From Gymnorhina tibicen (taxonomy: Eukaryota > Chordata > Aves > Passeriformes > Artamidae), in NCBI GenBank assembly GCA_013399875.1, contig VXAZ01003272.1, positions 2,249,512 to 2,313,511 of the forward strand: a stretch of 64,000 nt of DNA. Direction: 5' to 3'. The notes beneath the pieces were generated by a model, which was not told the DNA's origin, ran no database searches, and was given only the letters and a program-made list of their open reading frames with translations. Shown here piece by piece: positions 37,336 to 50,423 of the stretch; position 1 is the stretch's first letter; each line of letters begins with the position of its first letter. Position numbers and translations under genes: made by a program.

Positions 37336-40300
37336 CTTTCAACTCTGAAGCCAGCTTTGTGATAAACATTTTGTTAACCCTTCCCTGCCAGCGCACAGAC
37401 CTGCGGGATAAATGCACTTTTCCCTTGGCAGGAAAAATCAATATCATAATAAAACAAAGTGCAGTCACATTTCTGGATTTGTCATTCCTCCTGGAGAAAG
37501 AAACGGGGAGGAACATATAGGAGATGACTAAATGGTGTCTGCATCCAGGCATCTCGCTCTGCTCGATATGAAATGAGCTCAGCAGTGTCCTTTCTACTGG
37601 AATATAAAGAAGTGACACGAGATAGGGCCAGCACTCAATTTAAAACTTAATTTCTTACTCATTGTTCTGCAAGTGTTTTAGCTCTTCTGGTCAGGCTGTA
37701 ATCAGGTTATGACATTATTGGAACTGGACATTTCTCTTCCAGTGCTTTGTCTCAAAAGCAGCGAACAGAGACACAGTTCCCTTTTTCCTTGGAGATTTGT
37801 TGCTGTGTTGGGGTTTTTTTGGTTTGCTCGGGGTTGTGGTTTTTCCTCCTAATGATTAAGCGAATTAACTGCAGCACTCCAGAGTTTCACAGGAAAATTC
37901 AAAGCTCTGTCCTGTCTGGCTTGGCTTTGCTCACGTTTAATTGTCTGCTGAGTCCCTCCTAAAGCATGAAGCTGTTTGCATCCCTGAGGCTTCTGCTGTT
38001 GATTCCAGGGGGAACAAGAGGAGAGCCGTGGTAGGTATTGCAGCCAGGGCTGAGCACGCTCCCAGCTCTGCCTGCAGCATCCTGCCCAGGAGGTGATTCC
38101 TGCTACCCGAGTGTATTTTGGTGCACGCAGGAGCTGTTGGGTTTTTAACAAGTTTTCTAAATTCATTTTCTGTTTGTACAGCTTGGCTTGGAAATCTGTT
38201 ATTTTGGGTTTTCTAAATATTTAGAAATATTTCTCAGTGTTTATTAAATCTTCCCTTTAAAAGTCCGAGGCCTGAAGCCTGCCCCACACCGAGCGGTCCC
38301 ACACTGGGAAGGGGGCAGGAGACAACAGGGTTTTTCCATCTGTAATTCCTATAATTACCTTGTCATTCCTTTTAGGAGTCTTTCTATGGTGTTTTTGTGT
38401 GGGATATGACTTATGGCAAGCATATCTCTCTCAGTAAGTATAAGAGCCCTCGTCTCCCAGCATTTGAACCAGGACTGGTATTTTTACAGCTGTTTTGTGA
38501 GCCAAAACCTCTTGCAGCTGCTGAGGTGGTGGCAGAATAAAGACAAGACAGTTCCTGTCCCTCCTCCCAAGCCCAGCAGCCCCAGAGAGCCATTGAATAT
38601 TTGCTGATTTTTGGGATGTGCAGCCCAGGCCATCACAGAGCCCTCATAAACTATGCATTGCCCTCTCCAGGGGAGATGGGAGAGGAGGCTGTGCAATGGA
38701 AACCCATTTGTGCAATAAATTGTTAAGCAGTCGAACTGTTAAATGAACACTTATCAGAGAGGTAGGATGAAGGATGAGTCACCAAACAGCAAAATCCACA
38801 TCAGCACAGCAAAGCCTCTGCAGTAAATGGAGAGTCAAGAGCCAAAGCGATGCGAACGTTCCGGTGTGAGCCACCCCTCTGGTCCTGCAGCTTCCACTGC
38901 CCTCAGCCCCTCTTCCAGCACTGCTCCTGGTGCTTTGCCACAGCAGGCACAGGTCCTTTGGGGAGCTCCAAAGTGCCACCTCTGCCAGCTCCAGGTCCTT
39001 CTCCCTTTGGATGCTGTATCGTTCCCTGTCATTGTGCTGTGGCCTGCAGCTGTGCCCTCACCTCCCATCACCCCTGCACCTTTCTCTGACAGAATATCCC
39101 CCGAAGAGTCACCTGATTTTCCCAATAATCCTGCCTTGCTCTCTGTGGTGGAGTCTGGGAGCATCAGGCCTTGCTGGACAGTGATGGTGTTGGGTGTTTG
39201 ATGTTCACAGTGTGCCTTAGGGGGTATGGTCAGGATGAAAGAGAGGGCCAGGGAGAAAGAGAAACAAACCCAAAGGGGATTTTGGCTGGGGGAGCATCTC
39301 AGTGATCAGTGGAGACTCCCTGGAGCATCCCCGTGGGATCAGCTCCGGTGGCTGCCCCCGGAGGAAGGAGGGTTGTGGCCAGGCCCCTGGCAGTGCTGGG
39401 AACACTTAGTCCTCCTTGAAGTATATATCCTAATTTGTGGTATGAAAAGATTAGCTTTCCTTCCATTCCTGGCCTGCTGTCTCCCCACCATGGATAATAC
39501 ATAAAACAGTAGACTTTTATTCATTAACATTTATGGGAAAATGTTAATATTAAACTGTAAGTGAAAAGCCCCATCTTATTGAATTCTTCTGCTGTGTTAT
39601 TGGGAGCCTAATTTCATTTTGCATTTAAATAAAAACCAGATGACGTTCAGGACAGTCAGGCAAGCATTCTGTAAGTGAGAATTTATCTTGCGATCTGGGT
39701 AAACAATGTCTCATCATTTAGCAGTTATTATAAATAATGGGGTTTTAAGCACTTTGCTGGGAGTTCATATTGGCTCCACACGGGTTGCACTAAGGGAGAG
39801 AGAATTTCAGTGACATCTTCCAGGCATCCGGTGAGGAGGAATCATATCCTGAGCTCACTTCTCAAGCTGCAGCAGTTTTCATCCTCCTCTGGCTATTACT
39901 GCTCAATATTGTGTGCACCATCTCCACTGGCCAAAAAAGCAAAGAGGAAGGAAAATGACAAATTGGTTGGAAGCGTTTTGAAAGTGAAGAAACCACGTTT
40001 GCAGCTTCCCTGTAAAAGGGGAAAGGGTTCGGGCCCATGCAGAGGTTCGTGCAGGTAGCTGAGCCCCCAAAAGGGAGATTCTTTCAGTAAAAATGGGGCT
40101 GTGTAGAAGTTCACAGAGAACAAAAAAGATGCTGAGGGAAAACACAAAGACAAAAAGATCATAAAGCAGCTGCTTTTTTCTGTGTTCCTGCTGGTGCCCT
40201 CTGAAATGACACCTGGTGGTTTTATGCTTGGGAACGTGTGAGGTAACTTATAAAAAGAGTAAAAACTGCTAGGAAAAGGTAAATAGCTTTTCCCCCACTC

Positions 40301-40810
40301 GGGCTGCTTCTATTCTGCTGTTCAGTGCTGTCCCTTCACTGAGGTGGCAGCGCTTTGGTGCTCTCTGGCTTTGCTCCGGGTTCCTCAGACATCACGAGAG
40401 CCTCGGAGATCCCTCCGAGGCGTTTCCCACCACAGGCAGGGAGCAGCTTCCCTTCAGTCTGTCCTGCATCCTGGGGAGGGGGGAGTGAGTTTTCCATGCA
40501 GACAGGGGGTGAATTTTAGTACCAACTGTCCACTGTTGTGGAAAGATCCCGAATTTGGGAGCTCCTGATGCTGGCTGGTGACGTGTCACCTCCCTGAGTC
40601 CACCTCAGGACATGAGCTGCTTGCTGCCTTTTTCTGTGTGAGCCATTTTATGCCATTTTCCAAAAAGACCCCCACTGCTGAAACACCATCTTCTTTTGTT
40701 TATTTGTTTCTGATATTTATTTGTTATTCCCTTGGTCAGTGACTTTCTCAGTAACTGCCCAACACATGAACTCTGTGTTTACACCAAAACTTGATGGTGT
40801 TGTGAAAGAC

Positions 40811-40840
40811 AAAGGGTCAGTATCACTTCTCTGACCCTTT
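40811..40840. repeat. Perfect 10-bp inverted repeat
   Basis: 'aaagggtcag' (40811-40820) and 'ctgacccttt' (40831-40840) are exact reverse complements separated by 10 nt. The arms contain nuclear-receptor half-site-like GGGTCA in inverted orientation. A short hairpin of this kind can occur by chance in 64 kb. Confidence 0.8.
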
Positions 40841-43800
40841 CCAAAGATGTTTTTCTGAGAAGGCTGCAGGCAGGAAGGTGCTGGCAGGGTCAGCAGCCAG
40901 GACCTGCCCCGCTGCCTCTGCTCCAGCTCGGTGGCATAACAGGGGATCCAGGAGCCAGAGGGGCTGGAGATGGAGAGCCCTGGTTGGGGGGAGTGGCATG
41001 GAAATGGTGGCAGTTTCCTGAAAAGATTCCAATGCCCTGTGTCGTGGAGGATGCTCGGACATGTTGCTGTGCTGGCATTCTCCACAGCATTCCCATGGAT
41101 GGCATCTCCCATCTATTCCCACATGCCACAGCTGTTCCCACTGGGTGCTCCCACCTTGTCGGGTGGAAGTGACATTTGGAAGCATAAATCAAGTGACAAA
41201 TCAACCCTGCAGCCTCCTTCCCTCATCTGCAGCCGTGGAGGCAGCAGTGGGAGGTGAATTGTGCAGGGACAGATCCCTAATCTGAAGTTTTGGGGTGCTT
41301 TTTTGCGTCCACTCAGGGCTACTTTTATCCACACCCTTTGGAAAAAACCACTTTTGATTATGTCATGCCAGGACTGTGTTGTCTTTTTGGTTTATCTTTT
41401 GGAAACGTGGCTGGTCACCCATCAAAACAGGAGCAAAACCTCTGCAGAGGAGCGCAGCGTGAGGAGCAGGTAGTGATGTGAACTTCACTGCCAGGTGCCC
41501 AAATCCAAGGCAGAATCTGCCCAGCCTGAGATGATTTAAATTGCCTTTTCTGGGGGATGTGACCAGAGGGATGCCTTGGTTTGCCACTAGGCCTTGCAGG
41601 TTTCACACGGGGTTACCTTCCAGCAGCTCCTGCACCAGCTGCAGCTCACCCGCACGTCTGCGAGAGCAGCTACAGAGGTGAAGTGTAAGGGAATCAATGC
41701 TTGGAACAACTTTTAAAATACGACTTTCAAAAAGCAAAAATGCTGAATTTACTATTTCCAGCTGCCTTCTGGTTTCAGGAGCACAAATGTGCATTGCTGT
41801 GTTCAACAGCTCCGTTAACAAAGGGACGAATTAAGCTTTGAATGTCATTTTTATCAAGGCTCTTTCATATTTATGTCTAACATCAGAATTTGGAGCTGTA
41901 TAAATAAGGGAGAGTGTATTAAGAGCCTCGAGCAGCCCGTGAGACTGGGCTGTTGTTTTTCCAGGCTGGGTTAATACTCAGTCAAGGTAGAGCTGTGATT
42001 TTAAGGGAATGGCAGCGAGCTTCGAGTGCTTTGTGAAACTGGGGCTGTGTTTACAAAACTGGCCTGCTTAAAGCAGCCGTGTCAACATAATCTTTGAAAT
42101 AATTGAGTGGACAGCAGAAATAAATGGCATTCGGAACTGGGATTATTTGGATGGGTTTGGAGTTCCTCAGTGACACTGAACTCCTGCCAGGGAAGTGGGA
42201 GGAGGAGACTGGTCCTGATCTCCACCTGAGCTCTCCCAGCTCGAGAGCCTTGAACTGTTTACATGAGCAGACAGGGCTGAGGCTGTGGTGACATCATTTC
42301 GTGAGCTTCAACAAAACTCCCCTGATTTGGACCAGCTGAGCATCTGCTCCCCAACCAAACTTTTTAACTTTTCCTTTGAATCAAACCCAAATTCCAGTCT
42401 GGTCTAGCTTCCTCCTCGGCATCAATCTGCACCAGGGGAGCAGCCCAGAGCCTCTCACTGGCCCGAAAGGCCACTTTGTGTCAGAAGTACTAGAAGTTGT
42501 GCCAGAACGACTTTGCTTTGTAATATTATACTTCCAAAATGAGCTTGGCAGTGCGTTTGTGTCAGGAGCACAGAGAGCAGATGTGTGAGGTGCACAGAGG
42601 CACACTGAGCACTGGGGTCCAGCCCAGGGCTCGTCTTCCTACCTGAGAGGCTTTAAGGAGGCCCAGAGCTGAGGTGGCATCACAGAGAGGATAGAATTAG
42701 GTCTTAGGTGGGAAAGGAGCTGAAACTTGGAGGGTCAGGTGTGAAATTCTCAGGCAGAGCGTCAGCAGTCACTGCCCAGACCCTGAGGTCATCACCAGGT
42801 TTGTGGGTTTGACCTTCAGGCAGCTTTTCCTTACCCAGTTTTTTTGCTGGGATTGTCGGGCTGAGCCCAAGGAGGAGGAGGAGGGACCCCCAGCACTCCC
42901 TGAGGGCTCCTGGCCACCCCTGTCTTTGCTGCAGCCACCTCTGGGACAGGACCCTCCTGTCCTGAGACTCGAGTGGCTCCAGCCCTGGAGGGAAGGGAGA
43001 TGCCCAGATCCACACCTGCTCTGGGTAGAAGATGTTCCAGGAATAGGAGCGTTGCCTCCAACATTTCTGAGCAATATCCCCAGAGTTCAGTGGGTGCAGG
43101 ACGTGGTAGGTGTCATAAACATGCATTTTACTTTGAATTTGTAATTTCCTTCGTGGAGTAGAGGCTGACAGAGGGGTCAGTGTTGAGCAATCGGAGGCAC
43201 TCCCTTAACCCTGGGAATGAGAGACCAAACCCAGGAATTTTAATACAGTGTTTTCTCTGCAAATGCTTTTGGTCTGATATACACAGATGTGCTGCTTGCG
43301 TAACTGGAGATGCAAGATAGCTCTGCCTAAAGGCATTAAAAAACTTGTCTACACACCCTGGCTGGCACAGGAAAGCATGTATTCCACATAGGGTATCTTA
43401 CAGGAATTTCTAGTAGCATCATAGTGAAATTTTCAGGATGGGGTAAGAGAGAATTCCTCTAAACCCAAGCAGCCATCGCTGCGTATTCATTGAAAAACCT
43501 CATCTGTAAGTCTTGCACAAGGAGCTGTAGGCTTGCAAGATGTGATGGGCTACAGGAATGATTTTCTATTTGACTGTCATAGCTTCTGAAAGTTCACATG
43601 CTGGCTAAAATCGGCAGCTCATCCTTCTGAAGGGCCGTTTATGTAGGAAAACATCCTAAACCTCTTCACAAAAATATACAGCTCTAGGAAACCTGAGATT
43701 ATTTTTTAAAAGCACTGGAAGTCATTGTGGAAGTGCCTATCTTGAAGAATATTCTCCCTCTAAATGCCAGTCCTTTATCTGGTGCACTTTTAACCTTCCA

Positions 43801-44363
43801 TAAAATGCTCAGAGTCAAGTCTGGCGAGATGCCAGAGTCTTGAGTCTCCCACTCCATGGGCTGGAGTCACACGGAGCTTCCTGGGTTCTCTTTTTAAAGG
43901 GGTACACAACCTGTTTAGAAGTTCATGCAGGAAAACGTTTTGTCCTTTTCTCAGTGATCTCCTTGTGCCTGAAGCAGACCCAGACGTTCCTGTGAGCTCA
44001 GGTGTCCTCCCTGTTTTGTAAGTGTTAAGTTGTTTGGCGTCTCCGCAGTGAAATCAGGCACTAGAAATGAGATTTGGGGTCTCAGAAGGACTCTGATGTT
44101 CAGAAGGCTCAGTCTTCATTCCCCTGGATCTCTCCTGCCTCCTGCACCTCCCCATCTCCTTGCTGGATCCTGCCACCTTTGTTCCACCATGCCAGGTTTC
44201 ATCTGCAAGTGCATGGCACGAGCCAACTCTGTGTGGATCCAGCACTGGAGTTACTGTAAGGTAGTTTGACAGTAACTAATATTTTACATAGGCCACTGAA
44301 TCCTGATTTCACAGGAGTTGCTCAGGCAGTGTTTCCCAGTCTTCTTGACTTGCAAATTTAATG

Positions 44364-44384
44364 GAGGCGCTTTTGTGGCGCCTC
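44364..44384. repeat. Perfect 7-bp GC-rich inverted repeat
   Basis: 'gaggcgc' and 'gcgcctc' flank a 7-nt loop (ttttgtg). Isolated CpG-containing stem in otherwise AT-rich sequence; no other terminator- or element-like structure around it. Confidence 0.8.
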
Positions 44385-44578
44385 AAACATCTCTCAGGTT
44401 GTGACAGGATGAGACAGCTCTAACACAGGAATTGATTTTCAGTGTTCAAATGCCATCGTTTCAATTTTTTTTTTTGTCATTTCCTCATTTGAAAAGAATT
44501 TAAAATCTATTTCGTGAAACTGCTGAGTTTATGAAAAAAGGAGAAAGAAACATTTCTGAAGAGCAGGTCTGTCACAGC

Positions 44579-44620
44579 CACCCAGAGCACGGCAGGAAGT
44601 TGGTCCCACTGCTCTGGGTG
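44579..44620. repeat. Perfect 11-bp inverted repeat
   Basis: 'cacccagagca' (44579-44589) and 'tgctctgggtg' (44610-44620) are exact reverse complements around a 20-nt loop. The stem is stable and GC-rich. No family was recognised. Confidence 0.85.
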
Positions 44621-47028
44621 TCAGTGCAGGTGAACGATGTCATTTCTTGGGGCAGAGAGCAGCTTTAATTGACTTTTAAACATTATCATAACAAGATGAA
44701 ATTGTAATCATAGCAATATATAAAACTGGGAACTGACTTTTTGCCTGTGCTCCCTTTGGAAAGGAGCAACGCACATTTGCCCAGAAATTTCAGCCATCTC
44801 AAATTAAAACCGGCTTGGAAAGTGAAGATTTTTAATGAGGACTCGGTGCTTTCGTTTTGCTGCAATTTAATATTAACATTTTTGTTCATCCTAATACCCA
44901 AAAGCACAGGTTCCCCCGGGGGGTGCAGTGCCCCCCTGTGCCCTCCCTGCCAGCGGGTCCCTGGAACTGCCAGCGGGGCTGGAGCCCCTCGCTCTGAGCA
45001 GCCGCCAAGGGTGCTGGAGATGGAGTATAATTAGAGCTCCCTCGTTAGCATAATTGCATTTCATAAAAAAAACAAAAAGATGGGAAATACTCAAGAAAAA
45101 CCCCCAAGTGCAGCAGCAGCGATGTCATTTCCAGGCACCCCCGTATTTCTGTGTCCCGGTGTGGTTTCCAACCTCACCTCGGCTTTTGAGCTCTGCTCCA
45201 CCTTGTGTGTCCCAGGCAGCAGCACCGGCTGCCCTGGGCACCAGTGGTGATGCTCAGAGGGAGGGTTCCTGCAGAAACAGAGCACCAAAAGCATCCAGCA
45301 GAGTTGGGATGTTGTCTAAATCCTGAAGGATGGAGCGTTTCCGCGTACAAGCGCCCGTGTGAGCTCCTCAGGGGGAGCACATCCCGCTGCTCCCTTCAGC
45401 AGCAATCAGTGAAATTAAAATGTTTAACTCACCCATTCACTGGGGAGCGTTGTGTAAATTACAAACAGTTTAAGAGATCCTCAAGACTTCCATTGTGTTA
45501 ATAAAAATTGCCTTTTAGCGTTCCCTTTAAATAGGGCCCTTTTGAGTGAGAATCCAGATGGCAGAAGCTCCATAATTATTATTCATTACAGTTAATAAGT
45601 AACACTCGGGAAGCCCCAGTCAGTTCTGCGAGTCCCCCATGATGGGCATTGTGTAAATGTGAGGGTGAAAAAACAGTCCTTGCCACAGAATCTGTCAGGA
45701 TTTCAGTCAAAGACAAGGAGGTATGAAGGGCCCTCATGTGTGCCTGCCCCAGATCATGGACCAGGCTGGCATTCCCAGAGCCCTGTCTGCAGGGAATCTC
45801 CTCCAAAAGGAAGGGAATTGTCTTTGATTTTAAAGTGAGGCTTGAATTTTTGCCCTTCAGCTGTTTATTCAGAAGCCCTCGTGGATGGGGAGGGGTGGGT
45901 TTAGTGAGCAGCACCTTGTGTCTCTGCCCCAGCCCTGGAAAATGCCCATCCCACATCCTCATTTCGGGAAGAGGCCAAGTGCATTCCTGCGTTTGTGGCC
46001 CCCTCGGCACACGGCAGAGCCTGAAAAGTTCCCCAAAATAATTGCTGTGAATGACAGAAATGAAATCAAGGAGATTCGAGCTGTGCTGGCCATTACCCCA
46101 CTTCCTGCGTTCCTACTTGTTAATTGTCTAATTCCTAACGAGTCTTCGGGCGTCTGATGGACTTTCTGATGCGTGCTCACTCCGACGCTTCCTTCCCTCC
46201 CCTCCCTGGCCTCATCCCTCACCAGAGACCTTGTTCCTTTAAAAATGCCCTCCTTAAAAATCAGAAATACTCAGCCCAGCAAAAGGAAAAGGGAACTTGA
46301 CATTAGTTGAGCTTGAAAGGCTTGGTGCTGTGAAAAGTGACTGACGTGTGAAAAGAGGCTACAATTAGTTCTTTCCCCGAGCACTCTCCCATTCAGTCCA
46401 GGGTCACTCCTTCAGCGAGCTGCGGCTTTGAGGGTAATGTGTTGTGACAGTTTGAGATGATGAAGAATAATTCTTGTATTCAGAGTTGCTGCCGCTTCCC
46501 CGCTGCCCTGACACATCAGGCTGCTGTCATTGTATCAGTTATCCCGGCCACGGCTCCGCCGCAGCCCGGGCAGCCCCTCCGTAGGTAAAGAGGAAGGGGT
46601 CGGCTCTCCCAGCAGATGATTTGGGGAGGGTATTTTGAAACTGTGCTTAAAGAGGGGAAGGCAAACAGAGAGAAAGGAAAAACCATTAGAAGAAATAATG
46701 CACTGGAGAGGAGATTTTTGAGTAGACGTAAAGGAGATACCAGGGCTTCGAGTGGACCACTACAGGAGAGCACGGCTAAGAAAGGCAGCATAATTTATGA
46801 GTGTTCCGGGCAAAAGAGGGCTATATAGATTTTCTTCAGGCATTGAATTAATGTGCCCTATAAAATGGTTGCACATTTAGGCTTGGCAGGGCTTTGTACC
46901 TTTCTGGATTTGATGGAGTCCTTTGACAGTTCCTGGAGCTTTCTGGAATGCAGGGTGCAGCCGCCCCGCTGGACCCCGAGCGGCACCGCTCCCCCAGACC
47001 TGCGGAGCCTGGGCTGTCCCCAGAGCAG

Positions 47029-47063
47029 CTCCTCCTCCTCCTCCTCTTCTTCTTCCTCCCTCC
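47029..47063 (+). repeat. (CTC/TTC) trinucleotide-like tract
   Basis: About 35 bp of uninterrupted CTC and TTC units in a locally GC-rich stretch. It produces long poly-Ser or poly-Glu chance frames on both strands, which I do not treat as genes. Confidence 0.85.
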
Positions 47064-47632
47064 ACCTTGGAAGCCAGCTCAGGGAGAGCAGCGTGGCTCA
47101 GGCAGAGGAACGAGGGACAGGACAGCCTGGCCGCGGCATGGCAGTCGGGAATATCGGCAGAAAGAAACGTTTCCTGGGAGGTTCCATTTTCGGTTCCTCG
47201 TGGAATGCCGTCCACGCCGCAGGAGGGCTGTGGGCAGCCCGCTGGCAGCCACGCCAAGAAGGGAGCGGCCAACATCTGCTCCCAGCTCCTCTGATGCCCC
47301 ATTGCTGTCCCAATGTTCCTGCAGGCCCAGAGCTGTGCCGTGAGAGGGGGTGGCTGCCCTGGGGCAGGCCAGGCACTTAGGGTGGCCGCTCGCCATCCCA
47401 CGCCAGCAGCCACGAGGATTTTTGCTGCTGCTGCCTGCACCACGGTGGAAAGTGTGTGTGCCTTGAAAATCCCGTTACTCTGGGACCCCGGGCGATGCCA
47501 GCGGTGCCCATTACTGTTACTGTCAAAAGCGCAGGCAAGGCTGTTCCCAGCTCCCCTGAAGTGACTTTCTCCTCATGGCCTCAGCAGATGTTCCAGCTCC
47601 TTCGTCTTTTTTTCCTTTTTTTTTTTTTTTTT

Positions 47633-47666
47633 NNNNNNNNNNNNNNNNNNNNNNNNNNNNNNNNNN
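47633..47666. other. Assembly gap (34 N) inside a poly-T tract
   Basis: 34 unresolved bases flanked on both sides by long T runs (about 18 T before and 17 T after). The gap most likely marks an unresolved homopolymer or T-rich tract; its true length is unknown. Confidence 0.97.
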
Positions 47667-47800
47667 TTTTTTTTTTTTTTTTTAGGGCAGGCAGGACTTT
47701 GTGAGTCGTTTCCTCCGGGGACATGGGCAGGTTTTAGTATTTACGTTTCCAGTATTAGCATTTATTTGTATTTGTGTTTGTTTTTCACGGGCTTCTGAAA

Positions 47801-47937
47801 GCCTCAGGGAGCCATTTATGGGGCCAAAATAATGCAAGTGCTGGTCTTCTCACAGTATTTCATTTCCTTGATGGTGGAAACGCTACGAGAAGAGCAGGTC
47901 TCATGTTATTTTGACCCCATAAATAGCTCCCAGAGGC
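47801..47937. repeat. Long imperfect hairpin (60-bp arms, 17-nt loop)
   Basis: The left arm (47801-47860) and the right arm (47878-47937) are inverted copies: 46 of 60 positions match without any gap, and the first 32 outer positions have only three mismatches. The outer stem reads gcctcNgggagc, then atttatgggg, then caaaataa. The loop is 17 nt (47861-47877). The left arm holds a perfect CArg-type box, CCATTTATGG (47812-47821); the right arm has a one-base variant. It lies in the last BCAS3 intron. Possible identities are a decayed palindromic MITE, an inverted duplication, or a transcribed stem-loop. Longer than a typical animal pre-miRNA (about 60-90 nt). I recognise no family. Confidence 0.85.
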
Positions 47938-48034
47938 CCCTTTCTTCCTTCTCCCACCCACTCCCCCCCAAATCAAATATTTAGGTTTCTGCAAAGCCTG
48001 ACTTCTCAACCCTGGTTATCTTGCTTCAGCAGAA

Positions 48035-48215
48035 GCAAATTGCAGTTATTACAAAATAGCCAGAGAGTCTATAAGGCCGAATGGGTTTTATATGATGCAC
48101 AATTTGTTGGCTACTGTACAAGTTCATTAAAGTGTATCATAAGAGGTTGTTTTACTGGTACATTTAAGGAAGTTAATACATCTCGACAGTGTATGCATGG
48201 GGGAATGCAGATACA
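48035..48215. promoter_or_regulatory. Candidate conserved non-coding element
   Basis: About 180 bp of complex, repeat-free sequence beginning about 100 bp after the large hairpin. It includes AT-rich cores such as 'gaatgggttttatatgatgc' and 'gttcattaaagtgtatcata'. The whole 47.8-48.2 kb block has the texture of a slowly evolving element. Inference only. Confidence 0.25.
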
Positions 48216-48819
48216 ATAACCCTCAGACTCGCTGGGGCCAAGTCCATTCCTGGCGTAACTCCACCGGAGTGAACGGAATCGCTGCCTGGGCAGCCCTGTC
48301 CTGCTCTGCTGGAGTGCTGCTGATGCCTGGTCCTGCTGCTCTGGGCTCTGCTGCCACCCAGTCCCCTCTTTCCACGGGGGTTTGCTCCTATTTTGTGTTT
48401 TCCAGTGTGTTCCCAGCACAGAGGACGTCAGCGGGCTGACCGGTTGTGTGATGTGTCTTTTTAGGGTGGGAAGTGTTTCAGCTCCTTCAGCTGTGCCACG
48501 GGGCCCGGGCTGTCCCATCCCAGGGTGGCTTTAGGGACCTGCCTCTCCTGATACCCAACAGCCCCACCACGCAGCTCCTTCTGCACTTGTTTGCTCTGTC
48601 CAGGCACTGGCTCTATGAGAAAATCGTCCTCCAGTTTTCACTCTGTCACAGGAAGGGTGTCCCCATGTCACGGAGCCATTCCCGGTCTTGTCCAAGCCTC
48701 CCATGGGAATGGCACTGAAGCTCCTCTGCCGTGCCCTGCTCTGCTGTAAGGGCTGGGAGGAAGAATAATAGTACACGCTGGGTTTTTTATTTATTTTTTA
48801 TTAATGAAACAGAGCCATT

Positions 48820-49740
48820 TGGGGGAACGCAGGCGGATGCGCTGCCTGTGGGGTGTGCTGGGGGTCAGCTGCGCGGGCAGGTAGCCCCTGGTGGCCGTGT
48901 CATGGCTAATTGCCCCCCTCGTGTGACCCAGCCGTGCTCCAGAGCGGGCCGAGGGTGAGGGCAAGAGCCCAATTTCCTGAGCACAGCGAGCTCTCTGCGG
49001 CAGCCTCAGCACTTTCACAGGGCTTCCTCGGGTATCGGAGCTCGCTGCCCGTCTGCCTGGCCGGGTAATTAGTTCCAGAGCGAGCTGGGCTGTGTGAGAG
49101 CACCCGGACTCGTGTTCCATGGGGAATGTGTGCCCGGGGACGGCAGCTTGGTTCTGGGAGCTCCTGGACTGGGCTGGAAAATCCCCTCCAGAGCCTCTGC
49201 ACCTCCTGTACCCCGTCTTCTGTCCCTCCCCGTCAGGAAGTGTCAGGTTTTCCTGCCTGGCAGCAGCGAGGGGAGCTCAGGACAGCCGCGCTCGGAGCTG
49301 TGGGACGCGGCCAGGACAGGGACTCCGTCCAGGCCCTGTGCCCACCGCTCTGCGGAAATCCCTGATTTCTGGTCCCTGCTTTTTCCCTGGCTGGCATCGG
49401 TCTCCGCAGTGCCACCCCCTGGCAGGCCCCCGCAGCCGTGACAGGAGCTGCCGGCTGCAGAAACGCTGCAGGCCCCAGAGGAGCCCGAATCCGCCCGGAT
49501 CCCAGCCGGCCGGGGCGCACGGTCCCGCAGCAGGCCCCGAGGGACAGGCGGGAGCTCGGCCCCCAGGGGCAGGAACAGCCACGCAGGAGCCACGAGAAAA
49601 CAAAACTCCTCTCCCTGTCCCTCTCCCTTGTTCTTCTGGAAACGCATTGCCTGGAAATCAATAATCGCTGGAAAAGAGAGCGGAATCACCCCGGGAGGAG
49701 CCGCGCCGGGGTTTGGGGGAGCCCAGCGGTGCTGCCCAGT
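48820..49740. other. GC/CpG-rich block within the last BCAS3 intron
   Basis: CpG-dense patches such as 'gagctgtgggacgcggcc', 'gaatccgcccggatcccagc' and 'ccggccggggcgcacggtcc' stand out from surrounding AT-richer sequence, strongest at about 49280-49560. Long overlapping frames on both strands here reflect scarce stops in GC-rich DNA; none shows a recognisable domain. It could be an intragenic CpG island or GC-biased recombination sequence. Confidence 0.5.
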
Positions 49741-50423
49741 GCCCCCAGCTCTGACGTGGGACCTTTAAGCAAAGCCAGCTGTGTGCTGAGGGAGATAAAA
49801 GCCCCAAATCAGACAGGATAAGCACAGTATTAGTGTGGGATACGCCACTCATTTCTGATTTAAATTACTGTTTTTACTTCCTGGACTCTTGGGAGAGTAA
49901 GGATGTGAGGAAAATGAAGAGGTTTAGACATGGACATTCCTTCACCAAATACTGGCAAGAAACGGTGATGAATACAGCTGAGGTCATTACCAGCGCTGCT
50001 TTTGGGGTGATCAGCTTCCTGCTGATTTGTTTTCCTTGTATCCTGGGCAGATTATCTCCGTTGCAGGTTACCTCCAGGATGAGGGATTAAATCCCACGGC
50101 CCTCACTGCTGGGAGTGTGCTCGCCTGGCCCTGCAGTGCCCACGTGCTGAGGGGAGCGGGGCAGTGCCACAGGATGCTGGGGTGGGATGCTTTTTGTTTT
50201 AGGGAAAAGCTGACTTTTTGCTGTTCCCTACACTTTGTGTATGGATCTGTCCTTATCACGGAGTCCCACTGCAGCCAAAGGACTGCTGTGGTGTTTACAG
50301 GAGGTTAAATATCCCAGGTGAGGCAGTGGAAGGGGTGGAAGTGCAGGAATATTTAGCAGAGAGCAGAGCAGGCACTGCTCCTCCAGCTCCTGCTGCTCCT
50401 TTCCACCCCAGCTGAGTCTTACA

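Noticed and set aside
38211..38226. 16-bp perfect palindrome (ttctaaatatttagaa)
   Set aside because: AT-rich, short and isolated; likely chance.
49408..49428. Possible CTCF site (gtgccaccccctggcagg)
   Set aside because: Two or more mismatches at important positions of the core; cannot be supported by eye.
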